From contig UESW01004624.1 of the NCBI GenBank assembly GCA_900491605.1, forward strand, positions 62,313-126,312: DNA of 64,000 nucleotides, read 5' to 3'. Positions 46,663 through 58,894 of the stretch are shown one piece after another. The stretch is from Calamus simplicifolius. Its lineage: Eukaryota > Streptophyta > Magnoliopsida > Arecales > Arecaceae. The notes beneath the pieces were generated by a model. It did not search any database and had not been told where the DNA came from. It saw only the letters and a list, made by a program, of their open reading frames with translations. The first letter of the stretch is position 1. The number at the start of each line of letters is the position of its first letter. Position numbers and translations under genes: made by a program.

Positions 46663-47598
46663 TTACAAACGGGCGATCACACTAGTCTAGTGTAAGCCAA
46701 GCCCGATATATCAGAGTATAAGATCTGAAGTAAACCCATAGGACATAAGTCACCCAGTTTCCAGGACCAAGGACCAGAATGATGAGCCATCCGGGCAGCG
46801 ACCCAATTAGCCGCTTAGTTAGCTTCCCGATAGATATGTTGGACCTAGACACCAGAAGCCTGATGGAGCAAGGAGCTGATGTCACATAACAAAGGGTTAG
46901 TAGGCTTATGGTCGCCCATTTCCTGTCGGAGCCAGCGTACCACTATAGTTGAATCTCCCTCAATAATAAAATAGCGAGTACCCAGAGTGCGGATAGCATA
47001 AGATATACCAGCCCATGCCGCATATAACTCAGCGAGTGGAACTGATAGGTCAAGAGAGCCAAAACCACCAGCCGTAATCATCGACCCACTCGAGTCACGG
47101 ATCACAAAAGCCGATCCAGCCAGACGACTTTGAACACTGCCATCAAAATTGATTTTGACAGATCCTAGTGGAGGGGGTTCCCAGGAGACAAAGACCGTAC
47201 GACGGTGCGCTGCCGGGGCAGCAAGGGAATCCTAAATGCTAGTTCTATCAGCATCAATGCGAGACTGGTGGAGCAAGTACTCGGTAGAGAGTGACAAAGC
47301 AGTCCTAAGAATCTTGTGGGGAGGGTCACTCATATCAGAAAAAATCTTCCTATTCCGTGACAGCCAGACCTGATAAGCTATATAAGCAGTCGAAGAGCTC
47401 AACCGACATATACCTCTCCGCACATCCTGCCTGATCATCCTTAGAAAAGAAGTACGACAAGAGCCAGTACTATCATTCCAATGATGATAATCAGCTAACT
47501 GCCAGACCGGTCTGACTCTATCACATGTGAATATAGCATGATCAGCAGTCTCATCGTCCATCCCACATAAAGGGCACATAGGCTGGATTGCTCTTGAG
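46661..47598 (-). pseudogene. 5'-truncated LINE, zinc motif and RNase H only
   Basis: On minus it starts abruptly with PMCPLCGMDDETADHAIFTC near 47580 (the ORF2 zinc motif) and runs through SRNRKIFS to an RNase H with GSSGSMI-like start, AELYAAWAGISYAI, IIEGDSTIVVRWL and REAN. It is the same family as the full-length neighbour, since its 3' end GTGATCGCCCGTTTGTAACC matches, but clearly a different copy. Stops near 46860 and 46820 break it. 5' truncation is the usual outcome of LINE insertion. Confidence 0.9.
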
Positions 47599-47803
47599 TG
47601 GATTTATTAAAATTAAAAATTTAGCTATTATCCTTTCTTAATATATATTTTTTTAAAGGGTCGGTTTCAATCTCAATCATTAAAAATTATATTTAAAACT
47701 CTTCATTATAAATTAAGACACCATACATATACAATAAAAATGATAATAAATTTTTTTTAAAAATAATCACTAATCAAAAGTACTATTAAAGCTGCTAATA
47801 ATT

Positions 47804-47841
<38 letters not shown>

Positions 47842-49284
47842 TATTATTATTTAGATATCAAGGATAGGAGGGATTAATTTTTGCCAGCCTATTCAATGCC
47901 CATTCTACACAGTAAGAATCAATTCAAATAGTAATCAAATAGTTTTTTTCTTTTGCTTCTTTCTTACTGCTTGGACAAGAAGTGATTTCTTATGTGCGGT
48001 AATGAACCATAATTATGGACTTTAACTGAAATGGACTATAATTTCAGGACTTTAGCACCTCAAAAAAAATTTTTTTTTTTTGAAAAAAAAGAGACGTTAA
48101 CCATTGATCCCTTCGTAGCTAATATAATTGTAAATTTGAATGATGCTCAACCATTCAAAATCCCAACAACCTCTTTGTCTATGATCTTCCACCCCACCGT
48201 CACCGTCGCTCGTCTACGTCGCTTATCTGCTGCCCCTCCATCGTTGCTGGCCGGCCCTCTCGCCATTATTGATTGCTCCTCCTCTGATCGTCCACCGTCA
48301 CCACTGCTCACTCCTTCCAGCGACCTCTATTGTCCCAACTCGATCTCAACTCTATCTCTAATAACACCATGCCTAAAGGCGAGAAGAGGAGGAGACAAGG
48401 CATAACAAATCTCTCCCGCGTCCGCTTCTCCCGTCTTCGGCGTAACAAATATATGCCAGCTTTTCCTACCCCTCCCTTCGCCTTTCTTGAAGAAGACAAT
48501 TAATTAACGTACTGCTTCATTTTCTTTTCTTTTTTTTTGCAAAATATTTATTATCATCAAGCTTTGATTTTGCATGACTCCTATCCTCCCAATTTTTCTT
48601 GCTGCTGCAGATTTCTTTCTGTTAAATTAAGATTTAACAAATGAATTGTGTCTTGTCTTGTCTTGTCTTGAAAGGTTTTTTTTTTTTGCCTCCCAAGCAG
48701 AGGGCCTCCTGGCACTCCAAAGGCATGATGATGCTGACGCATATGTTCTCGCAGTCGATATGGCAGGCAGGCAGCTGGAAGGTTAGTGCTTTATTTAATC
48801 TCCCCCCACGGCCCACCATCCAAAAGGTTTTACTTGAAGGAATGGCATTCAGATCAATATCTTATTTGAAAAGAAAAGGGGGGATGGGAATCCCGTTACA
48901 ATTAGCCCAATTCACTTGCTTTTACATTAATGGAGACTTGACGTACTTGATGTTTTGTTTTATTTATTTTTCTTAATTTGCTAATTAAGGTTTGAGGATG
49001 CGCGCGCGGTTGCTGTGTCGGCTGCTGCTCGACTTGACCGAAGCAGCACAGCAGGGACTAGGGAGGTGAGCGCCGTGGCCCGGAAGGCTCGCGTTGTAGC
49101 TTCAGCTCGATCAAGAGGAAATGATCACTTCAAAGCATCCAAGTTTTAAGGAGCTAGCATGCCTGGCATATATATGGTGATGAAGGCCTTGACAATGACC
49201 CCAATAATTAATGCCATTCTATTTTGCAATCGAGCCGCTTGCCGATCGAAGCTTGGCCAATGGGATAAAAGCTAGCTATATATT
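47599..49284. other. intergenic DNA without a supported gene
   Basis: Contains (AAT)n at 47802-47840 and CTTGT repeats at 48650-48672. Open frames at 48031-48405 and 48641-48976 have no recognisable domain, and their composition follows local microsatellites. No gene is supported. Confidence 0.5.
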
Positions 49285-49560
49285 GAAGATTGTAATGCTG
49301 CTTTTTTTTTTTTTTGGAGAAAAACGGGCGATCATACCAGTCTAGCGTGAGTCAGCCCAGATATATCAGAAAATAAAAGCTGTTTAAGTACAATGGGGCA
49401 GGAGTCCCCTGTTTCATATCCAAAAATCAGAAAAAAGGGCCGCAACACCCGCAATCCAATCAGCTACCATGTTGGCCTCGCGATAGACTTGCCGAATCTG
49501 ATAAAAGGTGACCCCCTCAAAAAAGACAAGATATCCAGAAGAAGATTGTAATGCTGCTTT
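49285..49560 (-). mobile_element. 236-bp 3' fragment of a LINE with 20-base duplication
   Basis: GAAGATTGTAATGCTGCTTT occurs at 49285-49304 and again at 49541-49560. Between them lies an A-tail (T run on plus) followed by CGGGCGATCATACCAGTCTAG, the same 3' end as the other two LINEs. No coding capacity remains. The perfect duplication marks a recent insertion. Confidence 0.93.
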
Positions 49561-50279
49561 AAACATGCGCCCTTCGTACTACATTAACAAAGCTCGTCTC
49601 GTCTCGTCTCGTCTAAGGAAAGCTAGCTAGCTGACTGCAATGCAAAAGTGAGCCTGCAGCTGTTTTCCACCACCACCATTATCTGTCATGAGTGAGCGCA
49701 CACAGAGAGAATACTACGTACATCGCCTGGTACTAACCATCTATTCTTCATTTGATGGCTTATATTGCCCCCTTTGAAGAATGATGTGCTTCAGCATACA
49801 AAATGAAAAGAAGATGATGCTTCTGACAACCATGGAAACAACCTAATTAAAAAAAAAAAAAAAAAGACTAGATTGCTTCATATGGAAAGATAAGCCGTAT
49901 TGGTTGGGTTGCATGCTGGCTAAAATTTGCAAGTTCTCAAGATAAGCTCAATCGTTCCACATCTTTCATTGAAATTAATATTCTTACGTCATTAACATAT
50001 CTATGAACTCGTAAGTTTGGGTATCATTTTGCTTGCAGGGCTGTCTGTACGTAGCACTACTTTTCAACCAATCTAGTGAAAGTTTCTACAGGGACAATTG
50101 ATTTAATGGAGCAAGTTTGCAAAGAATATCCGACTGTGAATTTCCTTAAGGTTTGGCATCCTACACAAATTTGAACCTTTTTTTAATTGAAAAAAAACAA
50201 TCTTACAACAAATTTTATGGTAGTGGAGCCTTTAAAGAAAATCAGTGCACCCAATAGGTGGGAGTCAATCGGAACGTGT
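49561..50279. other. intergenic DNA
   Basis: A GTCTC pentamer run lies at 49592-49613 and an A run near 49850. No gene is seen. Confidence 0.5.
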
Positions 50280-52163
50280 TGATGCCCGATCATTTTAAGC
50301 CGGCATCCTTGAGCATCGACCGTTCCTCTATAAAAATATCGAGGTCCTTCCTTTGTCTTCAAAGCCTGCAAGAAGTTCCATGGTCAGGTATTCCAGCGGA
50401 GATCCTCCAATGCTAAAGTTAGTGACCAGGGCAACAGCCGTGAGCTTGAGGAAGCTCGAAAGAGAAAAAGGAGAAGCTCAGAGAAGAGCTCTCTATCAAA
50501 AAAAAATGAGCATGTGTTCTTGTGATTGAGTTACCCCTTTTATTTATCTTTGGACTTTATCTTTTGCCTGAAAAGCGTGGATCTTTGTCATCTAGTGGGG
50601 ATGAGTTACGTGGAGCCTCATGATGACTAAGGACTTTTGAAACTCATCTGGTCTGAGTGGTTGGGATGTCATGATGACTGATGACTTTTGGGACTCATCT
50701 GGTCTGAGTGGTTGGGGATGTCATGATGACTGATGACTTTTGTGGGTGAAATGTCAGAGCTGATGTTTGTGATGCATGGGGTGCTGCTATTTGTCAGAGC
50801 ATTTAAGGTGATGGGAGCAATGGTAGGGCCGGTTTCCTTTTTTGGCTTGTTAGGGCTGCAGGCCAAGTCCTGTCAGAGTGGGTGGCTGCTTGATTATCCT
50901 GTATGCTTCCCTATGCATATACAGACAGTGGTGGAGCCAAGCATGTGGGCCCCACAATGCAGCCATTGGGGCAGAAGATGCAGTTTGGAGTTGAAGCTAG
51001 CTATCCCTTATAGAGCATCGATTATAGAGTGCTTGCATGGCGCTTTTCACTAGCATGGCACTGTTTATGGCCGAGGCCAAGGCTGAGATGTCTGTGACCG
51101 GGAAGAAGTCGGGCGGCTAGGACAATCATCCGGGGGTAGCTGCAGGCCGACTGGGGCCGAGGCCGATTGGGAGCCGAGGCCGACTGGGGCCGAGGCCGAC
51201 TGGATGTCGAGGCCGACTGGCCGAGTGGGGGCTATGGCCGACTGGGACCGAGGCCGACTAGCTGGAGGCCGACTGGGGCCGAGGCCGATTGGGTGCCGAG
51301 GCCGATTGGAGCCGACTGGGGCCGAGGCCGACTGGCTGGAGGTCGACTGGGTGCCGAGGCCGATTGGGGCCGAGGCTGACTGGGTGCCGAGGCTGACTGG
51401 GGCCGACTAGGCCGAGGCCGACTGGGGCTAAGGTCGACTGGGTGCCGAGGCCGACTGGGGCCGAGGCCGACTGGGGGCCGAGCCCGACTGGCGGGAGGCC
51501 GACTAGGGCCGAGGCCGACTGGGGGCGAGGTTGATGGGCCGAGGCCGACTGGGGGCCAAGGCCAACTGGCGAAAGGTCGACTGGCTGGCGGCCGACTTGG
51601 GCCGAGGCCGATTGGGGGTCGAGGCCGACTGGCTGGAGGCCGACTGGGGGCGAGGCCGACTGGGGTCAAGGCCGACTGGGGGCCGAGGCCGACTGGGGCC
51701 GAGTCCGACTAGGGGCCGAGGTCGACTAGGGCCGGGGCCGACTGGCTGGAGGCCGACTGGGGCCGAGGCCGACTTGGATTGATGGAGGAGGCCGCCGTGG
51801 AGTTGTTTTGACCATCTGGGGTCGCTGTGGAGGAAGGCCGGCTAGACTTGCAAGCCGCCGTGGAAGAAGCGTCCTGGTGCCGCCTAGGATGGACGGAAGT
51901 GGCCATCGTGAGAGATAGGTGCCGCCATGGGAGAGACTGTTGGCCGTTGTGGAGGACCTAGGGCTGCCTTGGGCCGCTGTGAACTTGGCAGCCGCCGTGG
52001 GAGACGGGCCACTGTGAGGTCGCTGTGGACCTAGGGGCCGTCGTTGAAGATGGGCCAGGTAGAGAAATATTGAGAAAAAATATTGCGTTTAATTTTTTTG
52101 ATATGAGAAGGTCGTTTAGGAACAAATTGCCGTCGTTGCCCGTGGGCCTATTAACTGGCCCCA
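50280..52163 (-). repeat. 3' LTR of the pol-less element
   Basis: It starts TGATGCCCGATC and probably ends in CCCCA near 52163, followed by TAAGATGCCCCCTACAC (the complement is a purine tract). About 1.9 kb, of which 51140-51790 is minisatellite. The right end is inferred from terminal bases and tract only. Confidence 0.6.
51140..51790. repeat. GGCCGACTGG minisatellite inside the LTR
   Basis: Dozens of imperfect units of the form GGCCGAGGCCGACTGGG with variable fillers (CTGGA, GTGCC). The same unit recurs at 52265-52455 in the interior and at 57100-57437 in the other LTR. It produces long artefactual open frames on both strands. Confidence 0.95.
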
Positions 52164-52264
52164 TAAGATGCCCCCTACACTCCTTAAGCTTATAGGTCCT
52201 GCACTAGCCAAGCTGAAGGAGTGTAAAATTTTTAAGTAATGTTGGGGGTAAGTTTATTACCTTG

Positions 52265-52455
52265 TGACTAGGGCCGAGGCCGACTGGCCGACTGGGGCTG
52301 AGGCCGACTAGGGGCCGAGGTTGACTGGCCAACTGGGGCCAAGGCCGACTGGGGGCCGAAGTTGACTGGCTGGAGGCCAATTGTGGCCAAGGCCGACTGG
52401 GGGCCGAGGCCGACTGGCTGGAGGCCAACTGGGGCCGAGGCCGACTAGCTGATTG
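52265..52455. repeat. GGCCGACTGG minisatellite, interior copy
   Basis: The same unit family as in the LTRs, beginning shortly after the presumed purine tract. It may be a slipped copy of the LTR array. Confidence 0.9.
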
Positions 52456-52750
52456 GGGTCGATAGATAGAGCTGGGCGTATGCTGGGCAAGGCAAAAATA
52501 GAGCTGATGGAGCTGCACTAATGCCGCTGAGGCTAAGAGGTAGAGCCACTAAGGCTGTAATAATGCTGCTGAGGCTAATAGATAGAGCTGGCGCTGATTC
52601 TAGAAGTATTAGGTGCTGAGCTGGCTTCGGACTTTGGTGCCGACATGAAGTTGGGCTTAAGCTCGGGGCCACTGAGACCACAGGATTTGAACCACCTCAG
52701 AGGTTTCTCGCATCGGTTCGGGGGTTTGACTCGGGGCTGGTTAGGATACC

Positions 52751-53370
52751 GGACTTGAACCACCGGAGGTTTCTCGCGCCGGTCCGGGGTGTCTGTGTCC
52801 TTTGGGCCGCCGAGGTCCTTTTGAAAACTGCCATGGGGGTTTCTTGCACCGGCCCGGGAGTTTGACTCGGGGCCGGCTAGGACACAGGACTTGAACCACC
52901 GAAGGTTTCTCGCGCCGGTCCAGGGTGTCTGTGTCCTTTGGGCCGCCGAGGTCCTTTTGAAAACTGTCACGGAGGTTTCTCGCACCGGCCCGGGAGTTTG
53001 ACTCGGGGCCGACTAGGACACAGGACTTGAACCACCGGAGGTTTCTCGCGTCGGTCTGGGGTGTCTGTGTCCCTTGGGCCGCCGAGGTCCTTTTGAAAAC
53101 TGCTATGGGGGTTTCTCGCGCCGGCCCAGGAGTTTGACTCAGGGCCATTTAGGACACAGGACTTGAACCACCGGAGGTTTCTCATGCCGGTCCAGGATGT
53201 ATGTGTCCTTTGGGCCACCGTGGTCTTTTTGAAAACTGCCACGGGGGTTTCTCGCGCCAGTCCGGGAGTTTGATTCGGGGCCAGCTAGGACACAGGACTT
53301 GAACCACCGGAGGTTTCTCGCGCATGTCCGGGGTGTCTGTGTCCTTTGGGCCGCCGAGGTCCTTTTGAAA
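52751..53370. repeat. 136-bp tandem repeat, about five copies
   Basis: GGACTTGAACCACC starts units at 52751, 52887, 53023, 53159 and 53295, a constant 136-base period. Units contain GGTTTCTCGCGCCGG and GGGCCGCCGAGGTCC. Minus-strand open frames through it repeat the same phrase and are not credited as a protein, although an ancient coding origin cannot be excluded, since 136 is not a multiple of three. Confidence 0.93.
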
Positions 53371-53580
53371 CCCCGAAGGGTAACCCGAGAGTCGTTGTGG
53401 TGGGACCATGCTCGGGAGCCTTTAACCCCGGAGGGTGACCTGAGGGTGTTTGAACCATGCTCAGAGTCCTTTTGAAACCCCGAAGGGTGACCCGAGAGTC
53501 GCTGTGATGGGACCATGCTCAGGAGCCTTTAACCCCGGAGGGTGACCTGAGGGTGTTTGAACCATGCTCAGGGTCCTTTT
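53361..53580. repeat. 107-bp tandem repeat, two copies
   Basis: CCTTTTGAAACCCCGAAGGG recurs at 53361 and 53468, and its start again at 53575, giving two full 107-base units. It adjoins the 136-base array and shares its opening CCTTTTGAAA. Confidence 0.9.
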
Positions 53581-54697
53581 GAAAACTACCATGGGGGTTT
53601 CTCGCGCTGGCCCGGGTAATCTTTGAGAAGTTAAATACAAGAAAACTTTTTCTTAGAGTGCAGTGTACTTATCTTTTGTAGCTTTTTGCCCTTGCGCAAT
53701 ATACTAGACTTGAGAGTCTTTTCTTTGAAGAAATTGGTCACCCTCAGTGCTGAAGTCTGAGAGCAGCTGGAACCGAATCAAGAGGGCTCGGGCTCGGTTT
53801 GGCTCTTGGGTGCAGTAGACAGGAAGAGATAGAGACAAAGAGGGCTTTGGCAAAGTCAACAATCAAAGCCTTTTGTCCTCATCTTTCACCTTGCATTAAT
53901 TGCATCAATATCTCTTGGCATACTCTGATGCTGAGAGAGACAGAGAGGGCTTTGGTGGAGTCAACGGTCAAAGCCTTTTGTCCTCATCTTTGACCTTGCA
54001 TTAATTGCATCAACACCTCTTGGCATACTACCATCGGAATTTAAAATGCCCATTAATGCTTGAGGTGATTGGCCATGGACAATGTCCCAAGTTTGCCCTT
54101 TTTGGAAATTATTCGGCGACCTCTAGCTGATTATTGGGCCTTTGATTGAGCTCCTTCGGCCGTTGGTGTTGTTCATCCAGATGCCTTTTTATCTCCTGAT
54201 CAAGGTCCTTTCCAGAGGGCTTAGAAGATGAGTGGATTAAAAGTGGCTGCTCGAGCAGAGGGCAGGAGACCGCAGTCTTTTGAAAACTTCACGATGGTGG
54301 TGTTTAGGTGAAGCAAGATAATGATAAGCTTTTTTCTGAGGAGATTTTCTGCGGGCGAATCGCTAGCTTAATAGCGCAGTTATCACGAGCGATATGAGAG
54401 ACTTAGGCTGCTGCTGAGTGGCCACTGAGCGTTGCTCCTACAGCTCATGAACTGCTGCAATCAAAGCTTGAACTTGCTAATTAAGGATGGCCAGTTGGTT
54501 AGCTAGAGCAGCTAAGATTGGTGGTGAAGGAGGAGCAGAGAGGGTAGCCTTCTGCTGCTCAGCTTGCGGAGGGTGCCCCCCAGCATAATGGCGTAAGCTT
54601 GTTGGATTCTTGTCATCACCGTCCTTTTAATCCACCATTTTGACTAAAGGGGGATGAGGATCTACAAACCACCCCCCTACCTGGCGCGTCAATCTAT
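53581..54697 (-). pseudogene. interior of the pol-less element with gag remnant
   Basis: On minus, about 54630-54440 reads NPTSLRHYAGGHPP, then ILAALANQLAI and QVQALIAAVHEL with a stop or two, which looks like the start of a degenerate gag just inside the presumed primer site. Two 110-base related blocks (GAGAGGGCTTTGGC...GCATTAATTGCATCAA) lie at about 53835-53905 and 53940-54010. No enzyme domain is present. Confidence 0.45.
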
Positions 54698-57437
54698 TGA
54701 TGCCCGATCACTTTGAGCTGGTGTCCTTGAGCGTCGACCGTTCCTCCATAGAAATATCGGGGTCCTTCTTTTGTCTTCAAAGCCTGTAAGAAGTCCCACG
54801 GCCAGGTATTCCAGCGGGGACCCTCCGACGCTCAAGTTAGTGACCAGGGCAACAACCGTGAGCTTGAGGAAGCTCGAAAGAGAAAGAGGGAGAAGCTCAT
54901 AGAAGAGCTCTCTATCAGAAAAAATGAGTGTGTGTTCTTGTGATTGAGTTACCCCTTTTATTTATCTTTGGACTTTGTCTTTGCCTGAGAAGCGTGGATC
55001 TTTGTCATCTAGTGGGGATGAGTCACGTGGAGCCTCATGATGACTGAGGACTTTTGGGACTCATCTGGTCTGAGTGGTTGGGGATGTCATGATGACTGAT
55101 GACTTTTGGGACTCATCTGGTTTGAGTGGTTGGGGATGTCATAATGACTGATGACTTTTACGAGTGAAATGTGAGAGATGATGTCTGTGAAGCATGGGGT
55201 GCTGCCATTTGTCAGAGCATTTAAGGTGATGGCAGCAATGGTAGGGCCTGCTTCCTTTTTTGGCATGTCAGGGCTGCAGGCCAAGTCCTGTCAGAGTGGA
55301 TGGCTGCTTGATTATCATGTATGTTTTCCCTATGCGTGCAAGGCATGTGGGCCCCATGGTGCAGCCATTGGGGCAGAAGATGCAATTTGGAGTTGAAGCC
55401 ACATGTCCCTTGTAGAGCATCGATTATAGAGTGCTTGCATAGCGCTATTCACTAGCATGGCACTGTTCATGGCCGAGGCCAAGGCTGAGATGTCCGTGGC
55501 TGGGAAGAAGCTGGGCTGTTGGCCCAGATGGCAACCCAAGAGGGGGGATGAATTGGGTTCTTTAAAAATTTAACTCTTTGAAAATAATTAGATTGATGTG
55601 AAAGTGCTCGAGTGAACTGTATTAATTAAAATCTAAGCACAAATAAAGAAGATAGAGAGAGAGATAAATGCACGGCAAACACAAAGATTTTATAGTGGTT
55701 CGGTGTATCCAACATCTATGTCCACTCCCAAGCAACACTTGGGTCCACACTATAATCCTACCGATTACAGTCGAGTTATTTTACAAGCTCACAACTCCAA
55801 CTTGTTATTTACCCAGGATCACAACGAACCCAGCTGATTTTTTCGGGCTCGCCAGCACACAACCCAAACCCAAGCTAACCTTAACTTGTCCCGAGGTAAA
55901 CTACCTCCACTAATTCAATCCCCCTGATTGAATTAGCAAACATTAATTTAGAAATAATGTTTACAATACAAAACAGCTCCTCAAATGAGCAAATATGCAA
56001 TTTAAATGAACAAGGATTAGAAAAGCTTGTTTGAAGCGATTTGAATGTGAGCTTTTCTTCTTCTTTTTCTCTTCTCTTTTGAATGGTTGAATCAAGCTTC
56101 AGCTCTGATTCTTCACAGAAAATTGTTGTAGAGAAGTTAAAGAAAAAGGGGCTTTTGAGCTTCTTCTTTTCTCCTTTGAAAATCCTCCAAAATTGATCTT
56201 TGAAGGCTTTGGATTTCTTTTGAATCTATCTTCAGATAATAGGCGTGGACTCAGAGATTTCTATTTGAAAATTTCTCTCTTTTTCACTTGATTTTTCAAA
56301 TTTCTCTTGATTTTTCTTCTCCTTTTTCACTCTCTTTTTCAAACGGACGGATGCCCTCTTTTATAGATATCTTAATCCAATATTAGGTCAGAAAATAGCC
56401 GTTACAAGGTATATGGATTGCTTCTACACGTAAAGAAATATAGCCGTTAGAGATTAGGTAGAAAAATATTACCGTTGGAGTCCATTCTGATAATTTGAAA
56501 ATCCATTCCTGACAGGTTGGAGTCGGCTCCAACTTTGCATGTGTCGGCTCCAACTCGGGTTTCCAAAATGGTAATAAAAAGTTTGTTGGGGAGTCGGCTC
56601 CGAAAAAGTGATATGTCGGCTCGGCGCATTCAGGTGTCGGCTCCAATATTTGAGGGTGTCGACTCTAACAATGTCTTAAAAATACGCTATCTGTTCTTAG
56701 GTTAAAGTCGGCTCCAGAAATTTTAGGTGTCGGCTCCCGAACTCTTGGTGTCGGCTCCAAAAGCTGACACAGAAAGCACTCCACTGTATCTCAGGTTAGA
56801 GTCGGCTCCAGAGTTTCAGGTGCCGCTTCCAAACCGTGCTGAAAACTTAGAATTATTCTGATACGCCCTGTTGTCGGCTCCAGACACTGTGGGTGTCGAC
56901 TCCAAGTTCTGAACTTAAATATTTTCTATTTAAAACTTAATTCAAAACTGATTTTGTGTATCATTTGAATAATTAAACATTCTTAATCCTAGAAATACTT
57001 CTCAAATTTATCAGAAATATAATGAATATACTCATGGCTTTTGCTAATCATCAAAATCAATAATTGGGTCAACATGGGTGGCTGGGATAGTCATCCGGGG
57101 GTAGCTGGAGGCCGATTGGGGCCGAGGCCGACTGGGGCCGAGGCCGACTGGGTTCCGAGGCCGACTGGGGGCCGAGGCCGACTGGGTGCCGAGGCCAACT
57201 GGCTGGAGGCCGACTAGGGCCGAGGCCGACTAGGGCCGAGGCCGACTAGGGCCGAGGCCGACTGGCCGATTGGGGCCAAGGCCGACTGGGGGTCGAGGCC
57301 GACTGACCGGAGGCCGACTGAGGCCGAGGCTGACTGGGACCCGAGGCCATCTAGTGGGAGGTCGACTGGCGGGAGGCCGACTGGGGCCGAGGCCGACTTG
57401 GGGCGAGGCCGACTAGGGCTGAGGCCGACTGGGGGCC
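54698..57437 (-). repeat. 5' LTR of the pol-less element, split
   Basis: It matches the other LTR from TGATGCCCGATCAC to GAAGAAGCTGGGC at 55516, is interrupted by a 1558-base solo LTR, then resumes at GGCTGGGATAGTCATCCGGGGG (57080; compare 51110) and runs into the GGCCGA array until the SIRE-type element cuts it at 57437. Confidence 0.85.
55517..57074 (-). mobile_element. solo LTR of a SIRE-type copia element
   Basis: It starts TGTTGGCCCAGATGGCAACC and ends TTGGGTCAACA. The same LTR, with clear divergence, lies at 57438-58873 attached to an element. Flanking 5-base duplications tgggc (55512-55516) and tgggt (57075-57079) fit insertion and later LTR-LTR recombination. It contains thirteen GTCGGCTCC-type motifs at 56517-56910. 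Orientation is taken from the sister LTR. Confidence 0.9.
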
Positions 57438-58873
57438 TGTTGGCCCAGATGGCAACCCAAGAGGGGGGGTGAATTGGGTTTTTTTTTAAAAAAATTAAAC
57501 ACTTTAAAACTTAAAGTCAATTAGGTGTATAAGTGAAGGTGATGCAGTAAGTAAAGAACACAATATAAATGAGAGAGATTGAGAGATAGAGACAAAGGCA
57601 CAATAAACACACAAAGATTTATAGTGGTTCGGTATATCCCACACCTACGTCTACTCCTAAGCAACTCTTGGGCCAACCTATAATCCTCTGATTACAGTCG
57701 AGTTGTTTTACAAGCTCACAACTCCAACTTGTTGTTTTATACGGGATCACAACGAACCCAACAGGTTTTCACAAGCTCACCCGTACAAAACCTTAACCCA
57801 AGCTAAACTAGCTTGTCCCCCGAGGTAAACTACCTCAACTAATTCAATCCCCTGATTGAATTAGACAAACAACAAATCAATTAAGAGTTTACAACAATAA
57901 CAGCTCCTTAATTGAGCAAATAAGCAATGTAAGTAAATGGGAATAGAAAAGCCTAATTTCTGAAGCAATGTAGGGCTTGAGCTTTTCTTCTTTTCTTCTC
58001 TTCTCCTTCTCTTCTGAATTGAATGGAATTAGAACACTTGAAGAGATTTTGGTCAAAAAACGGTTGAAGATTTATGGCTTTTCTCCTTCTTCAAAACTAG
58101 GGAAATCCTTTGAAATAGCTCTTTTGGTGTTTTTGGATTCCTCTTCTAACTCTCAATAGTGGATAGGCTTTGGCTCAGAAAATTTCTTGAAGTGGGATTT
58201 TTTATTTCTCTTTCTTTTTTTTGTTTCACTGTTTTTCCATTCTTTTTATTTCAAATGGTTCAATCCAATTTTATAGGCATTTCACTCCACGAGTAGGTGA
58301 AAAATAGCCGTTGGAGTTGTCCTTGGATGAACGTTACCAAAAGAAAATAGATCCGTTAGAGATTAGGTAAGAAAAATATATCCGTTGGAAAACTTGAAAT
58401 TTCGTTTCTGATGTGGAGGTGTCGGCTGCAGGTCTTCATGTGTCAGCTCCAAATCGGGATTCTAAAAATAGTAATAAACGGTCCATCAAGGTGTCGGCTC
58501 CAAGATTTTGAAGCGTTGGCTCGACGAGATCTGGAGTCGGCTCTAACTTTTTGAAGGTGTCGGCTCCGCCAGTGTCCAAAAAATCACTCTCTATAACTGG
58601 TCTGGAGTCGGCTCTACACTCTGCAAGTGTTGACTCTAACTTTTCATGTGTCGGCTCTAGAAATTTAGGTGTCGGCTCCGAGGACTTAGGGTGTCCGCTC
58701 CAAGTTTTGAACTTACATAAATTCTATTTAAATTCAACTTGAAACTGATTTTCTAAGTAACATATTGATGAATAATCAATCTTAATTCCTAAAACACTTA
58801 TCAAATTTATCAGAAACATAAGGAATATACTCATGGCTTTTGTTAATCATCAAAATCAATAATTGGGTTAACA
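57438..58873 (-). repeat. 3' LTR of the SIRE-type element
   Basis: 1436 bases from TGTTGGCCCAG to GGGTTAACA. It holds eleven GTCGGCTCC-like motifs at 58420-58700, fewer and more worn than in the solo LTR. ATCTCCCCCTTTTTGATGATG at 58874-58894 is the complement of the polypurine tract, which fixes this as the 3' LTR. Confidence 0.9.
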
Positions 58874-58894
58874 ATCTCCCCCTTTTTGATGATG

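Larger units (their letters stand above)
50280..57437 (-). mobile_element. pol-less LTR retrotransposon, interrupted
   Basis: TGATGCCCGATCA...GCGTCGACCGTTCCTC begins two direct copies at 50280 and 54698, about 850 matching bases each, with the same GGCCGA minisatellite following. The sequence left of the second copy, CCTACCTGGCGCGTCA, complements to TGACGCGCCAGGTAGGGG, which looks like a primer binding site and so sets the orientation as minus. The sequence right of the first LTR complements to a GGGGG purine tract. The 2.5-kb interior has minisatellites and a trace of gag but no reverse transcriptase or integrase, so it depends on another element. The 5' LTR is split by a solo LTR and cut by a SIRE-type element. 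Confidence 0.75.

Noticed and set aside
48031..48976. Two open frames with Ser/Pro-rich or hydrophobic content
   Set aside because: No recognisable domain, no splice context, and surrounded by simple repeats.
51167..52518. Long open frames rich in Arg, Pro, Gly, Ala and Ser
   Set aside because: They read through the GGCCGACTGG minisatellite in every frame because its units lack stops.
52575..53516. Repetitive REKPPVVQV protein on minus
   Set aside because: It comes from the 136-base array. The frame changes between units because 136 is not a multiple of three, so no continuous protein can result.
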